Shown piece after piece: positions 36,264 to 45,360 of a stretch of DNA of 64,000 nucleotides. The translations under genes were made by a program, and so were the position numbers. The stretch spans positions 56,458-120,457 of the forward strand of contig CAWAFE010000022.1 in the NCBI GenBank assembly GCA_963781215.1, in the 5' to 3' direction. The notes under the pieces were generated by a model. The model worked only from the letters and a program-made list of their open reading frames with translations, searched no databases and was not told the origin of the DNA. Positions within the stretch are counted from its first letter, which is position 1; the number at the start of each line of letters is the position of its first letter. The DNA is from AP-15 sp963781215 (GTDB lineage Bacteria; Pseudomonadota; Alphaproteobacteria; ATCC43930; CGMCC-115725).

Positions 36264-38045
36264 CTACATCTCCTCGGCCGGCTCGACGCCGAACACGGCG
36301 AGGCCGGAGGCGATGACAATCGCGACGCCGCGGACGAGGGCGAGCCGCGCGCGGGTCAGGTCCGGTTCGGCGGCCACCAGAAAGCGCAATGACGCTTCGT
36401 CCTTCCCCTTGTTCCACAGCGTATGAAATTGCGCCGCGACCTCCTGCAGGTAGAAGGCGATCCGGTGCGGCTCGTGCGCTTCGGACGCACCCTCGACGAG
36501 CCGCGGCCAGCCCGCAAGCTGGCGGATCAGAGCGAGCTCCGCCGGGTCGGAGAGCCGGTCGAGCGCCGCCCCGCAGAGTGCCGCGTCCGACAGATCGTCG
36601 TCGGGAAATTCCTCGGCCGCGTGGCGCATGACCGAGGCGGCGCGGGCATGGGCGTATTGCACATAAAAGACCGGGTTGTCGCGCGACTGCTCGGTCACCT
36701 TGGCGAAATCGAATTCGAGGGTCTGGTCGTTGCGGCGGGTCAGCATGATGAAGCGGAAAGCGTCGCGGCCGACCTCGTCGACCACCTCGCGCAAGGTGAC
36801 GAAGGTGCCGGCGCGTTTTGACATGCGCACCGGGGCGCCCTTGTCGAAGAGATGGACGAGCTGGCAGAGCTTGACGTCGAGTGCGGCGCGATCCTCGGTC
36901 ACCGCCCGCACCGCGGCCTGCATGCGCTTGACGTAGCCGCCGTGGTCGGCACCCCACACGTCGATCAGATTGCAGAAGCCGCGGCGGAACTTGTCGTGGT
37001 GATAGGCGATGTCGGCGGCGAAATAGGTCCACGAACCATCCGACTTCCTGAGCGGCCGGTCGACATCGTCGCCGAATTGGGTGGCGCGGAACAGGGTCTG
37101 CGCCCGCGGCTCCCAGTCGTCGGGCAATTTGCCCTTGGGTGCCTCGAGGACGCCCGTATAGATCAGCCCGCGCGCGTCGAGGAGCGCGAGGCAGGCGTCG
37201 ATCGCCCCCTCCTCGACCAGGGCGCGCTCCGAGACGAAGAGGTCGTGGCGGACCCCGACCGAGGCGAGGTCGCCGCGGATCAGGGCCATCATCCGCGTAA
37301 CGGCGAAGTCGCGGACCGGCCCCAGCCACTCCGCCTCCGGCCGGCCGAGCCATTTCGCGCCGTCCCGCCCGGCCAGCTCGCGGCCGGTGTCGATCAAATA
37401 TTCGCCGGGGTAGAAGCCCTCAGGGATCGGCCCGACGGCTTCGCCCAAGGCTTCGCGGTAGCGCAGATGGGTCGAACGGGCGAGGATGTCGACCTGGGCC
37501 CCGGCATCGTTGATGTAGTATTCGCGCTCGACCCGGAACCCGGCTTTTTCGAGCAGCGCCGCCAGCGCGTCGCCGACGACCGCGCCGCGGCCGTGCCCGA
37601 CATGCATCGGCCCCGTGGGATTGGCCGAGACGAACTCGACATTGACCCGCTCGCCGCCGCCCAGAGTGGAATCGCCGAAAGCCCGGCCGGCGCGCAGGAT
37701 CGCGCGCAATTGCGCATGCCACACCTCGGGCAACAGGCGAATATTCAGAAAGCCGGGCCTCACCGCCATGGCAGTGAAGCCGGGGCCGCGGTAGTCGCCG
37801 GTGGCGAGGTCGTGCCCGGCGAGTGCCCCGCCGATGCGCTCGGCCAGCGCCATCGGGTTCTCCCTGACGACGCCGGCCAGCACCATCGCCGCATTGGTGG
37901 CGAGGTCGCCATGCGCCGGGTCGCGCGGCGGCTCGACCGCGACCCGTGCCAGGTCGAGCCCCGCCGGCAGCGTGCCCGCCGCCGCCAGGTCTCCGAGGGC
38001 CGCCAGCACGAGCCGGCGCACATCGCTGAAGATGTTGGTCATCAC
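36264..38045 (-). CDS. argS: Arginyl-tRNA synthetase
   Basis: The product is 593 residues. The N-terminal Add-1 domain is followed by V-E-F-V-S-A-N-P-T-G-P-M-H-V-G-H-G-R (class I HIGH motif as H-V-G-H), V-W-G-A-D-H-G-G-Y-V-K-R and V-R-M-S-K-R-A-G (KMSK). The C-terminal DALR anticodon-binding domain ends with F-H-T-L-W-N-K-G. It charges tRNA-Arg. A two-codon choice of starts (M-M-T-N) exists at 38045/38042. It is the first of the argS-SPOR-nagZ run and lies 39 bp after dgt. Confidence 0.96.
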   Translation of the reverse strand: MMTNIFSDVRRLVLAALGDLAAAGTLPAGLDLARVAVEPPRDPAHGDLATNAAMVLAGVVRENPMALAERIGGALAGHDLATGDYRGPGFTAMAVRPGFLNIRLLPEVWHAQLRAILRAGRAFGDSTLGGGERVNVEFVSANPTGPMHVGHGRGAVVGDALAALLEKAGFRVEREYYINDAGAQVDILARSTHLRYREALGEAVGPIPEGFYPGEYLIDTGRELAGRDGAKWLGRPEAEWLGPVRDFAVTRMMALIRGDLASVGVRHDLFVSERALVEEGAIDACLALLDARGLIYTGVLEAPKGKLPDDWEPRAQTLFRATQFGDDVDRPLRKSDGSWTYFAADIAYHHDKFRRGFCNLIDVWGADHGGYVKRMQAAVRAVTEDRAALDVKLCQLVHLFDKGAPVRMSKRAGTFVTLREVVDEVGRDAFRFIMLTRRNDQTLEFDFAKVTEQSRDNPVFYVQYAHARAASVMRHAAEEFPDDDLSDAALCGAALDRLSDPAELALIRQLAGWPRLVEGASEAHEPHRIAFYLQEVAAQFHTLWNKGKDEASLRFLVAAEPDLTRARLALVRGVAIVIASGLAVFGVEPAEEM

Positions 38046-38084
38046 CTTGCTTATCGTTCCCGGCCCTAACGCATCTACACGATT

Positions 38085-39263
38085 TCACATCGGCGCGTAG
38101 GTGTCGAACAGCCGGTGGTGCTCGTCGAGGGCGAACCGGTCGGTCATCCCGGCGAGGTAGTCGGCCGCGATCCGCGCGGTTTGCGGGTCGTCGGGGCCGG
38201 CGGCCATAAGGCGCCACTCGCGCGGCAGGCATTCGGGCTCGGCGAGATAGAGCGCGAAGAGGTCGTGCACGACCCGGCGCGCCTTGGAGCTCATGCGGTT
38301 GACGCGATAGTGCCGATACATCCGCTCGAACAGAAAAGCCTTCAGCGCGCTGTCGTTCTTGCGCATCTCGGCCGAAAAGGCGACGACCGGGGCGCCGAGC
38401 GCCCGGACATCGTCGACCGACCCGGCCCGGCTGTCGGCGAGCCGCGACCGCGTCTCGGCGATCAGATCGCCGACCATATGGTCGATCATCCGGCGAATCG
38501 ATTCGTGGATCAGGCGAGGCTCCTCGATCCCCGGATAACGCGCGGAGACCGAGTGGAAGACCGGCCCCGCGAGCGGCACCTCGGCGAGGTCGGCTACCGG
38601 GAACAGCCCGGCGCGAAGCCCGTCGTCGATATCGTGGTTGTTGTACGCGATGTCGTCGCTGAGTGCGGCGGCCTGCGCCTCGGCCGAGGGCTGGGTGTCG
38701 AGGCCGAGCGGGTGGACATGGTCATATTCGGCGATTGTCGGCGGCACCGGCCGGTCGATGCCGGGGCCGCGCAGCGGGCCATTGTGCTTGACCGTGCCTT
38801 CGAGCGCCTCCCAGGTCAGATTGAGGCCGTCGAACTCGGCATAGCGGCGCTCGAGCCGGGTCAGGATGCGCAGGGTCTGGTCGTTGTGCGAAAACCCGCC
38901 GAAGCGCGCCATCTCGGCGTTCAAGGCTTCCTCGCCGGCATGGCCGAAGGGGGTGTGGCCGAGGTCGTGCGCTAGCGCCAGGGTTTCCGCCAGATCCTCG
39001 TCGAGCCCCAGCGCGCGGGCGATCGTGCGCGCGATCTGCGCCACTTCGAGGCTGTGGGTCAGCCGGGTGCGGTAATGGTCGCCTTCGTGATAGACAAAGA
39101 CCTGGGTCTTGTGGGTCAGCCGGCGGAACGCGGTCGAATGGATGATGCGGTCGCGGTCGCGCTGAAACGCTGAGCGCATCGCATGCTCGGGCTCCGGATG
39201 GAGCCGCCCACGAGACTCCTCCGGCTTCGACGCGTAGGGCGCGAGACCGACCGGGGCGAGCAT
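38085..39263 (-). CDS. dgt: Deoxyguanosinetriphosphate triphosphohydrolase-like protein (Dgt type 2)
   Basis: The product is 392 residues. HD-domain residues are in R-L-T-H-S-L-E-V-A-Q-I-A-R (H), L-A-H-D-L-G-H-T-P-F-G-H (HD) and S-D-D-I-A-Y-N-N-H-D-I-D-D-G (D). It hydrolyses dNTPs to deoxynucleosides and triphosphate, controlling dNTP pools. It opens the conserved dgt-argS-SPOR-nagZ-scpAB segment. The start at 39263 gives M-L-A-P-V-G-L-A-P-Y-A-S, typical of alphaproteobacterial Dgt. Confidence 0.93.
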   Translation of the reverse strand: MLAPVGLAPYASKPEESRGRLHPEPEHAMRSAFQRDRDRIIHSTAFRRLTHKTQVFVYHEGDHYRTRLTHSLEVAQIARTIARALGLDEDLAETLALAHDLGHTPFGHAGEEALNAEMARFGGFSHNDQTLRILTRLERRYAEFDGLNLTWEALEGTVKHNGPLRGPGIDRPVPPTIAEYDHVHPLGLDTQPSAEAQAAALSDDIAYNNHDIDDGLRAGLFPVADLAEVPLAGPVFHSVSARYPGIEEPRLIHESIRRMIDHMVGDLIAETRSRLADSRAGSVDDVRALGAPVVAFSAEMRKNDSALKAFLFERMYRHYRVNRMSSKARRVVHDLFALYLAEPECLPREWRLMAAGPDDPQTARIAADYLAGMTDRFALDEHHRLFDTYAPM

Positions 39264-39467
39264 GCTCCGACCCTACGCCGCCCCGCCCGCCGTGTCCACG
39301 ACAAGCCCAAACCTGAGCATATCCGTGCGCGACGGCGCCCGGCGTAGCCGCTAGGGGTGGGCGGGAGGCGCGGGCCGATTTGGGTGCTTCCACGCCCGCT
39401 TGACGCAGACCCGAAGGGGCAAACAGTATCGGCTGGCGACGCTAGGACGATTGGGAGGGGAGTGGCG

Positions 39468-40322
39468 ATGAACTGGCGAATGGCGGCGGCGCTCGGTGTG
39501 CTGTTGATGACGATGGCGGCGGGTGCGGTGCAGGCGGCGGGTACGCTCGACCGGATCGCCCAGGACAAGGCGATCCGCATCGCCTTTCGCGAGGACGCGC
39601 CGCCGTTCTCGGCCAAGGGGAAGGATTCGGAGCCGGTCGGCTTTATGGTCGATCTGTGCCGCGAGGTGGTCAAGAAACTGGGGGAGCAGCTTAAGCTGCC
39701 GGCGCTAAAGGTGGTCTATGTGCCGGTGACCGCCGCCAACCGCTTCGACGCGATCAAGGACGGCAAGGCCGATCTGTTGTGCGAGCCGACGACGGCGACC
39801 CTGTCGCGCCGCCAGGTGGTCGATTTCTCGATCCCGACCTTTGTCGACGGCGCCGGCCTGATGATCCAGGCCGGCGGCCCAAAGGATCTGAAGGCGCTGG
39901 CCGGCAAGAAGATCGGCGTCCTCGCCGGCACCACGACCCAAGATGAGCTGAACAATTCGCTGAAGGCCGCGGGCATCACGAGCGAGGTGGTCCCGGCCAA
40001 GACGCATGAAGAAGGGCTGGCGATGCTCGATGACGGCAAGGTCGCGGCCTATTTCGCCGACCGGTCGATCTTGATGTTCCTGACCCGGCAGAGCAAGGAT
40101 CCGAAGAAGTTGATGCTGGCCGAGAACTATCTATCGATCGAGCCTTACGCTCTAGCGTTGCCGCATGGCGACGAGGACTTTCGCCTCGCCGTCGACCGGG
40201 CGTTGAGCCACATCTATCGCGACGGCGACATCGCCGCGGTCTTCGAGCGCACCTTTGGCGGCAAGGCCAAGCCCAGCGGCATCGTCGAGACGCTGTACAT
40301 GATCTCCGGGCTGCCGGATTAG
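39468..40322 (+). CDS. Periplasmic amino-acid-type substrate-binding protein (family 3)
   Basis: The product is 284 residues from ATG 39468, with GGGAGGGGA upstream. The signal peptide ends V-Q-A-A. The mature part has the SBP_bac_3 pattern: I-R-I-A-F-R-E-D-A-P-P-F-S, V-G-F-M-V-D-L-C-R-E-V-V, R-R-Q-V-V-D-F-S-I-P-T-F and G-K-K-I-G-V-L-A-G-T-T-T. It would capture a small polar or amino-acid-like compound. No ABC permease or ATPase gene is adjacent, so its transporter or signalling partner lies elsewhere. Confidence 0.85.
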   Translation: MNWRMAAALGVLLMTMAAGAVQAAGTLDRIAQDKAIRIAFREDAPPFSAKGKDSEPVGFMVDLCREVVKKLGEQLKLPALKVVYVPVTAANRFDAIKDGKADLLCEPTTATLSRRQVVDFSIPTFVDGAGLMIQAGGPKDLKALAGKKIGVLAGTTTQDELNNSLKAAGITSEVVPAKTHEEGLAMLDDGKVAAYFADRSILMFLTRQSKDPKKLMLAENYLSIEPYALALPHGDEDFRLAVDRALSHIYRDGDIAAVFERTFGGKAKPSGIVETLYMISGLPD

Positions 40323-40403
40323 TCGTCGGTTGTTCGCGCGGACGGCGCCGATCTAGTCTGGCGGACGGCTGGAAGCACCCGGCCGGTGCGATGGGAGGGA
40401 AGA

Positions 40404-40913
40404 ATGGCGTTGGAGGTAAGACGGATCGTCACTGGGCATGACGCGAGCGGCAAGGCCGTCGTCAGCACCGACGAGCGGCTCGCCGCCGTTCCCAGGCTCA
40501 ATCGCCCGCATATCTCGGGCTGCGAGATCTGGTCGACGGACAAGATGCCGGTCGACAACTCGGCCCGGAGCGACGCCCCGCAGCGCGCCGGCTTCGTCAA
40601 GCGCTACAACTACGTCGGCACCGGCCAGGGCACGGTGATCCGGGTCACCGAGTTCGCCCCCGGCGCGCCCAAATTCATGCACCGGACCGAGACGGTCGAT
40701 TATGCGATCCTGCTGTCGGGCGAATGCGACCTCGAGTTCGACAGCGGCGAAATCGTGCATATGAAGCAGGGCGACATCTGCGTCCAGCGCGGCACGATGC
40801 ACGCCTGGGTCAACAACGGCTCGGCGCCTGCGGTGTTCGCCTTCGTCCTGATCGACGCCGAGCCGGCTACCGTCAACGGCGAGGCGCTGCGCACCCATTA
40901 CCCGGCGCCGTAA
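40404..40913 (+). CDS. Cupin-domain protein
   Basis: The product is 169 residues from ATG 40404, with GGGAGGGAAG upstream. A single cupin barrel in the C-terminal half has motif 1 P-K-F-M-H-R-T-E-T-V-D-Y-A-I-L-L-S-G and motif 2 G-D-I-C-V-Q-R-G-T-M-H-A-W-V-N. One metal histidine appears replaced in motif 1, so it may be a binding or isomerase-type rather than dioxygenase cupin. Stop and next start overlap (TAATG), so it is translationally coupled to the hydrolase. Confidence 0.83.
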   Translation: MALEVRRIVTGHDASGKAVVSTDERLAAVPRLNRPHISGCEIWSTDKMPVDNSARSDAPQRAGFVKRYNYVGTGQGTVIRVTEFAPGAPKFMHRTETVDYAILLSGECDLEFDSGEIVHMKQGDICVQRGTMHAWVNNGSAPAVFAFVLIDAEPATVNGEALRTHYPAP

Positions 40914-41689
40914 TGCCGCGCACGATTACCATTGCGGGCTCCAGCCTCGAGCTGGCCGAGCGCGGCGCTGGCCGGCCATTGCTGTTTCTGCACGCCGGCG
41001 AAGGGCTGATGCCCGAGCGGCCGTGGTTCGACCTGCTCGCCGAGCGCTACCGGGTGATCGCGCCGAGCCACCCGGGCTGGGGCAATTCCCCGCTGATCGA
41101 GGGCGCCAACTCGGTCGATGATCTCGCCTATCTCTATCTCGACCTCGCAATCGAGCTGGGGCTTCAGGACGCGGTCCTGGTCGGAGCATGCTTCGGGGGC
41201 TGGATCGCGGCCGAGATGATGGTTCGCTCGACGGCCCGGTTCTCGAGTCTCGTTCTGGTTGATCCACTCGGCGTCAAATTCGGCAGCCGGGAAGAGCGCG
41301 ACATCACCGATATGCACGCATTGCAGCGGGAGGAATATCTGAGGCTCGCCTGGGCCCACCCTGCCGAAGGCGACACCGATTTCACTGCCCTGCCGGAGAG
41401 CGATCTCGCCGCCATCGTGCGCGGCCGCGAGGCCTTCGCGCTGTATGGCTGGAAGCCCTACATGCACAACCCGCGGCTACGGCGCTGGCTGCATAGGATC
41501 GATCGCCCGACCTTGCTGCTGTGGGGCGCCGAAGACCGGATCGTGACCCCTTCCTATGGCGAGGGCTGGGCTCGCGAGATCCCGGATGCTCGGCTCGAAC
41601 TGATTCCCGCCGCCGGGCACTTCCCGCATTGGGAACAGCCCGAGGCCTTTGTTGAAAAGCTCGCCGCCTTCGTCGACGGCAATCAATAG
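40913..41689 (+). CDS. Alpha/beta hydrolase with cysteine at the nucleophile elbow
   Basis: The product is 258 residues. The fold landmarks are L-L-F-L-H-A-G-E-G, P-G-W-G-N-S, the elbow V-G-A-C93-F-G-G, L-L-L-W-G-A-E-D-R-I-V-T-P (acid) and A-A-G-H-F-P-H-W-E (His). The usual serine of G-x-S-x-G is a cysteine (GCATGCTTC at 41187-41195), as in dienelactone hydrolase and a few C-C hydrolases. The cysteine codon is TGC, so one substitution would restore AGC. It probably acts on an ester, lactone or C-C bond in the same pathway as the following monooxygenase. Confidence 0.82.
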   Translation: MPRTITIAGSSLELAERGAGRPLLFLHAGEGLMPERPWFDLLAERYRVIAPSHPGWGNSPLIEGANSVDDLAYLYLDLAIELGLQDAVLVGACFGGWIAAEMMVRSTARFSSLVLVDPLGVKFGSREERDITDMHALQREEYLRLAWAHPAEGDTDFTALPESDLAAIVRGREAFALYGWKPYMHNPRLRRWLHRIDRPTLLLWGAEDRIVTPSYGEGWAREIPDARLELIPAAGHFPHWEQPEAFVEKLAAFVDGNQ

Positions 41690-41698
41690 GAGGGCGCA

Positions 41699-42904
41699 AT
41701 GCGCGTCTGGTATTTCTCGGAAATGGCCTACCACCCGGCTTGGGAAGAGGGGCTGAAGCGCGGCTCCTTGCGGGTGGTACTGCCCAACCGCAATTACGAT
41801 CCGCAGATCGGCCACCGCCTGCTGAACCGCTATCTCGACGAGTTCGCGCTGTGCGACGAGGTCGGGCTCGACATCATGGTCAACGAGCACCACAGCACCG
41901 CGACCTGCCTGACTATTTCTGTGCCGATGGCCTTGGCGATCATCGCCCGCGAGACCAAGCGCTCGCGCCTGCTGTCGCTCGGCACGCCGATTGCCAACCG
42001 CCCCGATCCGGTGCGCGTCGCCGAGGAGATGGCGTGGCTCGACGTATTGTCCGGCGGCAGGCTGGAAATGGGCCTGGTCAAGGGCGCGCCATACGAGATC
42101 GCGCCGGCCAACAGCAACCCGGCCAATCTGATGCGCCGCTATTGGGAAGCGCACGATCTGATCCTGAAAGCGATGTCGACGACCGACGGCCCGTTCAATT
42201 GGGAAGGCGAGTTCTTCCATTACCGCAATGTCAACATCTGGCCGCGGCCGGTGCAGCAGCCGACGCCGCCGGTGTGGATGACCGGGGTCAGCGTCGATAC
42301 CGGGCGGATGGCGGCCGAGCGCGGGCATGTCGTCGGCACCCTGCTGTCGGGCCACGTCGCTGGGCCGCTGTTCGCGGCCTATCGCCAGCGGGCGCAGGAG
42401 CTGGGCTGGACCGCCGGCCCCGACCGGCTTGCCTATGCCGCGGTGATCGGCGTCGGCGCCACGCGCGAGGAGGGGCTGCGCCGCGCTAATCTCGCCGCCG
42501 ATTATGTGCGCACCTCGCCGGTCGTGCTCGAACCGTTCACCAATCCGCCCGGCTACAACTCGGTTGGTGCCAATGTCGCGGCGCTGAAATCGGGCGGCAA
42601 GCGCACCGGCTTCATTCGCGACCGCCACGGCAACCCGGTCGATCATGCTACCGCGACGGTCGAGCAGATGATGGAAAGCGCCACCTGCTTTGCCGGCACC
42701 CCCGACGATGTCTATAACCAGATCAAGGCATTGAACGACCGGGTCGGCGGGTTCGGGCATCTGTTGTTCTTTGGCCAGGGCGGCTTTCTCGACCACGCCG
42801 ATACGGTCGCCAACATCACGCTGTTCGGGCAAGAGGTCATGCCGAGGCTGCGCGAGCTGAACCCTGAGCCGGCGAAACCGGCCGCGATCGCCGCCGCGCA
42901 ATAA
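41699..42904 (+). CDS. LLM-class flavin-dependent oxidoreductase
   Basis: The product is 401 residues with AGGAGG just upstream. It has M-R-V-W-Y-F-S-E-M, I-M-V-N-E-H-H-S-T-A-T, L-G-T-P-I-A-N-R-P-D-P-V-R-V-A-E-E, G-R-L-E-M-G-L-V-K-G and P-P-V-W-M-T-G-V-S. It is a close architectural relative of the protein at 16716-17795 but longer at the C-terminus. It likely uses FMNH2 and oxygen to insert oxygen into a small organic compound. It forms a tight operon with cupin and hydrolase genes (10-bp gaps). Confidence 0.87.
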   Translation: MRVWYFSEMAYHPAWEEGLKRGSLRVVLPNRNYDPQIGHRLLNRYLDEFALCDEVGLDIMVNEHHSTATCLTISVPMALAIIARETKRSRLLSLGTPIANRPDPVRVAEEMAWLDVLSGGRLEMGLVKGAPYEIAPANSNPANLMRRYWEAHDLILKAMSTTDGPFNWEGEFFHYRNVNIWPRPVQQPTPPVWMTGVSVDTGRMAAERGHVVGTLLSGHVAGPLFAAYRQRAQELGWTAGPDRLAYAAVIGVGATREEGLRRANLAADYVRTSPVVLEPFTNPPGYNSVGANVAALKSGGKRTGFIRDRHGNPVDHATATVEQMMESATCFAGTPDDVYNQIKALNDRVGGFGHLLFFGQGGFLDHADTVANITLFGQEVMPRLRELNPEPAKPAAIAAAQ

Positions 42905-42914
42905 GGAGGTCGCC

Positions 42915-43853
42915 GTGCCGAGCTTGCATCCGCAGATCGTCCAGGTCCTCGAAGCGATGGCCAAGGCCGGCTTGCGGCCGATCGAGGCGATGACGCCCTT
43001 TGAGGCGCGCGAGCAGGTGGAGGCTACGGCGCGGGCGCGCAAGGCCGAGCCGTTGCCGGTCGCGCGGGTTGAGGAACGGACGATCCCCGGCCCGGCGGGC
43101 GCGCTCCCCCTGCGGCTCTATTGGCCCAATGCCGAGGGACCGGCGCCGGCCATCGTCTACTACCATGGCGGCGGCCATGTGATCGGCAGCCTCGACACAC
43201 ATGATTTTGTCGCCCGCAACCTCTGCGCCGGGGCCGAGGCATTGGTCGCCTCGGTCGACTACCGGATGGGGCCGGAGCACAAATTCCCGGCGGCGGTCGA
43301 TGATTCCTTCGCGGCATTGCAATGGGTTCAGGCCAATGCCGCGAGACTCGGCGCCGACCCCGGCCGGATCGGCGTCCATGGCGACAGCGCCGGCGCCAAC
43401 CTCGCCGCCGTCGTGGCGCTGATGGCGCGAGACGCCGGCGGCCCGAAATTGCGATTGCAATCGCTGGTCTATCCGGTCGGCGACTATACGATGTCGGGGG
43501 CCAGCTACGGCAAATTCGCGGCGGGTTACGGCATCCTGACGAAGGACGCCATGGCCTGGTTCCGCGACCACTACCTGCGCACGCCTGCGGATGCCGAGGA
43601 TTGGCGCGCCTCGCCGCTGCGCGCGCCGAGCCTCGAAGGCGCGGCGTCGGCGATCGTCATTACCGCCGAATGCGACGTATTGCACGACGACGGCGAGAGC
43701 TATGCCGAGGCCTTGCGCCGCGCCGGTGTAGCGGTCGAATACCGGGAATATCCCGGCATGATCCACGGCTTTTTGGGCATGGCGCCGGTCGTCGACGACG
43801 CCATGAACGCCCAGCGCCAGGTCTGGGCCGCCTTCAAGCGCGCTTTTTCTTAA
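42915..43853 (+). CDS. Alpha/beta hydrolase, hormone-sensitive-lipase (acetyl esterase) family
   Basis: The product is 312 residues from GTG 42915, preceded by AAGGAGG. Landmarks are the oxyanion H-G-G-G in V-Y-Y-H-G-G-G-H-V-I-G-S, the nucleophile G-D-S-A-G-A, the acid in A-E-C-D-V-L-H-D-D and the base in M-I-H-G-F. This carboxylesterase group cleaves short acyl esters. It follows the monooxygenase gene by 10 bp, so it is probably in the same operon and acts on the ester or lactone produced by it. Confidence 0.88.
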   Translation: MPSLHPQIVQVLEAMAKAGLRPIEAMTPFEAREQVEATARARKAEPLPVARVEERTIPGPAGALPLRLYWPNAEGPAPAIVYYHGGGHVIGSLDTHDFVARNLCAGAEALVASVDYRMGPEHKFPAAVDDSFAALQWVQANAARLGADPGRIGVHGDSAGANLAAVVALMARDAGGPKLRLQSLVYPVGDYTMSGASYGKFAAGYGILTKDAMAWFRDHYLRTPADAEDWRASPLRAPSLEGAASAIVITAECDVLHDDGESYAEALRRAGVAVEYREYPGMIHGFLGMAPVVDDAMNAQRQVWAAFKRAFS

Positions 43854-43937
43854 GCCACCGCCGGCTCATCAGCCTTTTGTACGCCAGTCCGGGAGTGATC
43901 GATGATAAGCACGGTCACCTGAGGCAAAACGGTGCCA

Positions 43938-45086
43938 CTAGGTCTCTTTGAAGAACCGGCTCGCGTTGTCCCACAGCAGCTTTTTCTTCGTATCGGGCTT
44001 CAGAGTCTCCCAGGCGAGAATGTTGTCCACCAAGTCCGGGAACTGGCATTCCGAATGCGGGTAGTCGGAGGCGTACATCAATACATCGTCGCCGAGGAAC
44101 TGGGTGACATGGCTGAACATGTCCTCGCCCTCGTGGTGCTCGATGCTGCAGAAGAACCGGCCGCTCGCCATGTATTCGCTCGGCGTGTGCTTCAAGGGCG
44201 CCACGCCGCCGACATAGACCGCCTGCTCGTCGAGGCGCCGCGCCCAGAACGGCAGCCAGCCGAAGCCGCATTCGAGGACGCCCATGCGCAAGGTCGGAAA
44301 CCGGTCATAAATCCCGCCGCCGATGAACGAGCCGACAAAGCGCATCGCCCCCCAGGGGTGGGCGGCCGCCCGGCTGAGGAAGATGTTCTCCCACAAATCC
44401 TGGTAGCCCGGATAATAGGGCGGGTTCCAGGTGAAGCTGTGGTTGGCGATCGGCAAATCGTGCTCGGCGGCGGCCTGCCAGATCGGGTCGAGGTCCGGGT
44501 GGTCGGCCGGCACGTCCTTGGCCAAGAGCGGCATCACCGCCACCGCCCATTTCGACTTTCCCCATTCGCGGATCTGGCGCACCGCCTCCGGCACGTCGCG
44601 CGACGTGGCGACGATCATGCTCTTTAGCCGGGTCGGGAATTGCCCGCAGAAATCGGCCATGTGGCGGTGGTAGGCGCGAATGACGCCGATCTCGAGCGCC
44701 GGGTCCGGCAGCCCGACGGTGCTGAGCCACGAGGTCGGGATCAGGAAATGAACATCCGTGCCTTCGTCGTCCATGTCGAGGACGCGGTTGGCGGCCTGGT
44801 CGTCCTGGATGCCCGGCCGCGGCATCTTCGTTCCCATCCACCGGGTCTCGCGTCCGGTAAACGTCTCGCGCGGCGCTTTCTCGCCCAGAACCCGGCGGTA
44901 GTATTTGGTGCCGACGCGGTAATTGTGCAGCTCGCTCTTGCCCTCGACCGCCTGCCCGACCGGCAGGCGGTAGGGTTCGAGCTCGGCCAGACGCGGGCGA
45001 AAGTCCGGGTCGACGTAGCGGTCGAGGACCTCGGCCGCGGGGTTGACATGGGTGTCGGAATCATAGACGCGGAAGCCGTTTCTCAT
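43938..45086 (-). CDS. Amidohydrolase-2 family protein
   Basis: The product is 382 residues. The metal-site pattern is V-Y-D-S-D-T-H-V-N-P (D-x-H form), A-N-H-S-F and L-M-Y-A-S-D-Y-P-H-S-E, which is the ACMSD/dihydroxybenzoate decarboxylase group rather than classical HxH hydrolases. It has W-M-G-T-K-M-P-R-P-G and F-K-E-T at the C-terminus. It is convergent with the esterase gene and is probably part of the same catabolic unit. The substrate is unknown. Confidence 0.85.
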   Translation of the reverse strand: MRNGFRVYDSDTHVNPAAEVLDRYVDPDFRPRLAELEPYRLPVGQAVEGKSELHNYRVGTKYYRRVLGEKAPRETFTGRETRWMGTKMPRPGIQDDQAANRVLDMDDEGTDVHFLIPTSWLSTVGLPDPALEIGVIRAYHRHMADFCGQFPTRLKSMIVATSRDVPEAVRQIREWGKSKWAVAVMPLLAKDVPADHPDLDPIWQAAAEHDLPIANHSFTWNPPYYPGYQDLWENIFLSRAAAHPWGAMRFVGSFIGGGIYDRFPTLRMGVLECGFGWLPFWARRLDEQAVYVGGVAPLKHTPSEYMASGRFFCSIEHHEGEDMFSHVTQFLGDDVLMYASDYPHSECQFPDLVDNILAWETLKPDTKKKLLWDNASRFFKET

Positions 45087-45360
45087 CTTGCCTCTCCCTC
45101 GACTTTAGGGGACCATCCGAGTTCTGGTGGCGCCGGCATCGGCCAATAAAGGTGCCGTTGCTCGCCATGACTTTTTGATCATAGGATCGTCGGCGATCCT
45201 TGTCGACGCGTACGATGCGCGGTCGGCGCTTTTTAACAACCAGACAGGCGGGGATGGCGCCCCGGCAGCGCCGGCGGCGGCAGTCGTGCGGGGCTCCGGG
45301 TCACATGTGGCGGACAAAATCACCCGCAGCAGCGTCACAACGGTTCGCCGAGCGCTAGCA
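45087..45360. other. Gene-free stretch between amidohydrolase and IS element
   Basis: About 270 bp. No conserved protein or RNA gene was recognised. It probably carries the amidohydrolase promoter. The boundary with the IS element is set by its inverted repeat. Confidence 0.45.
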
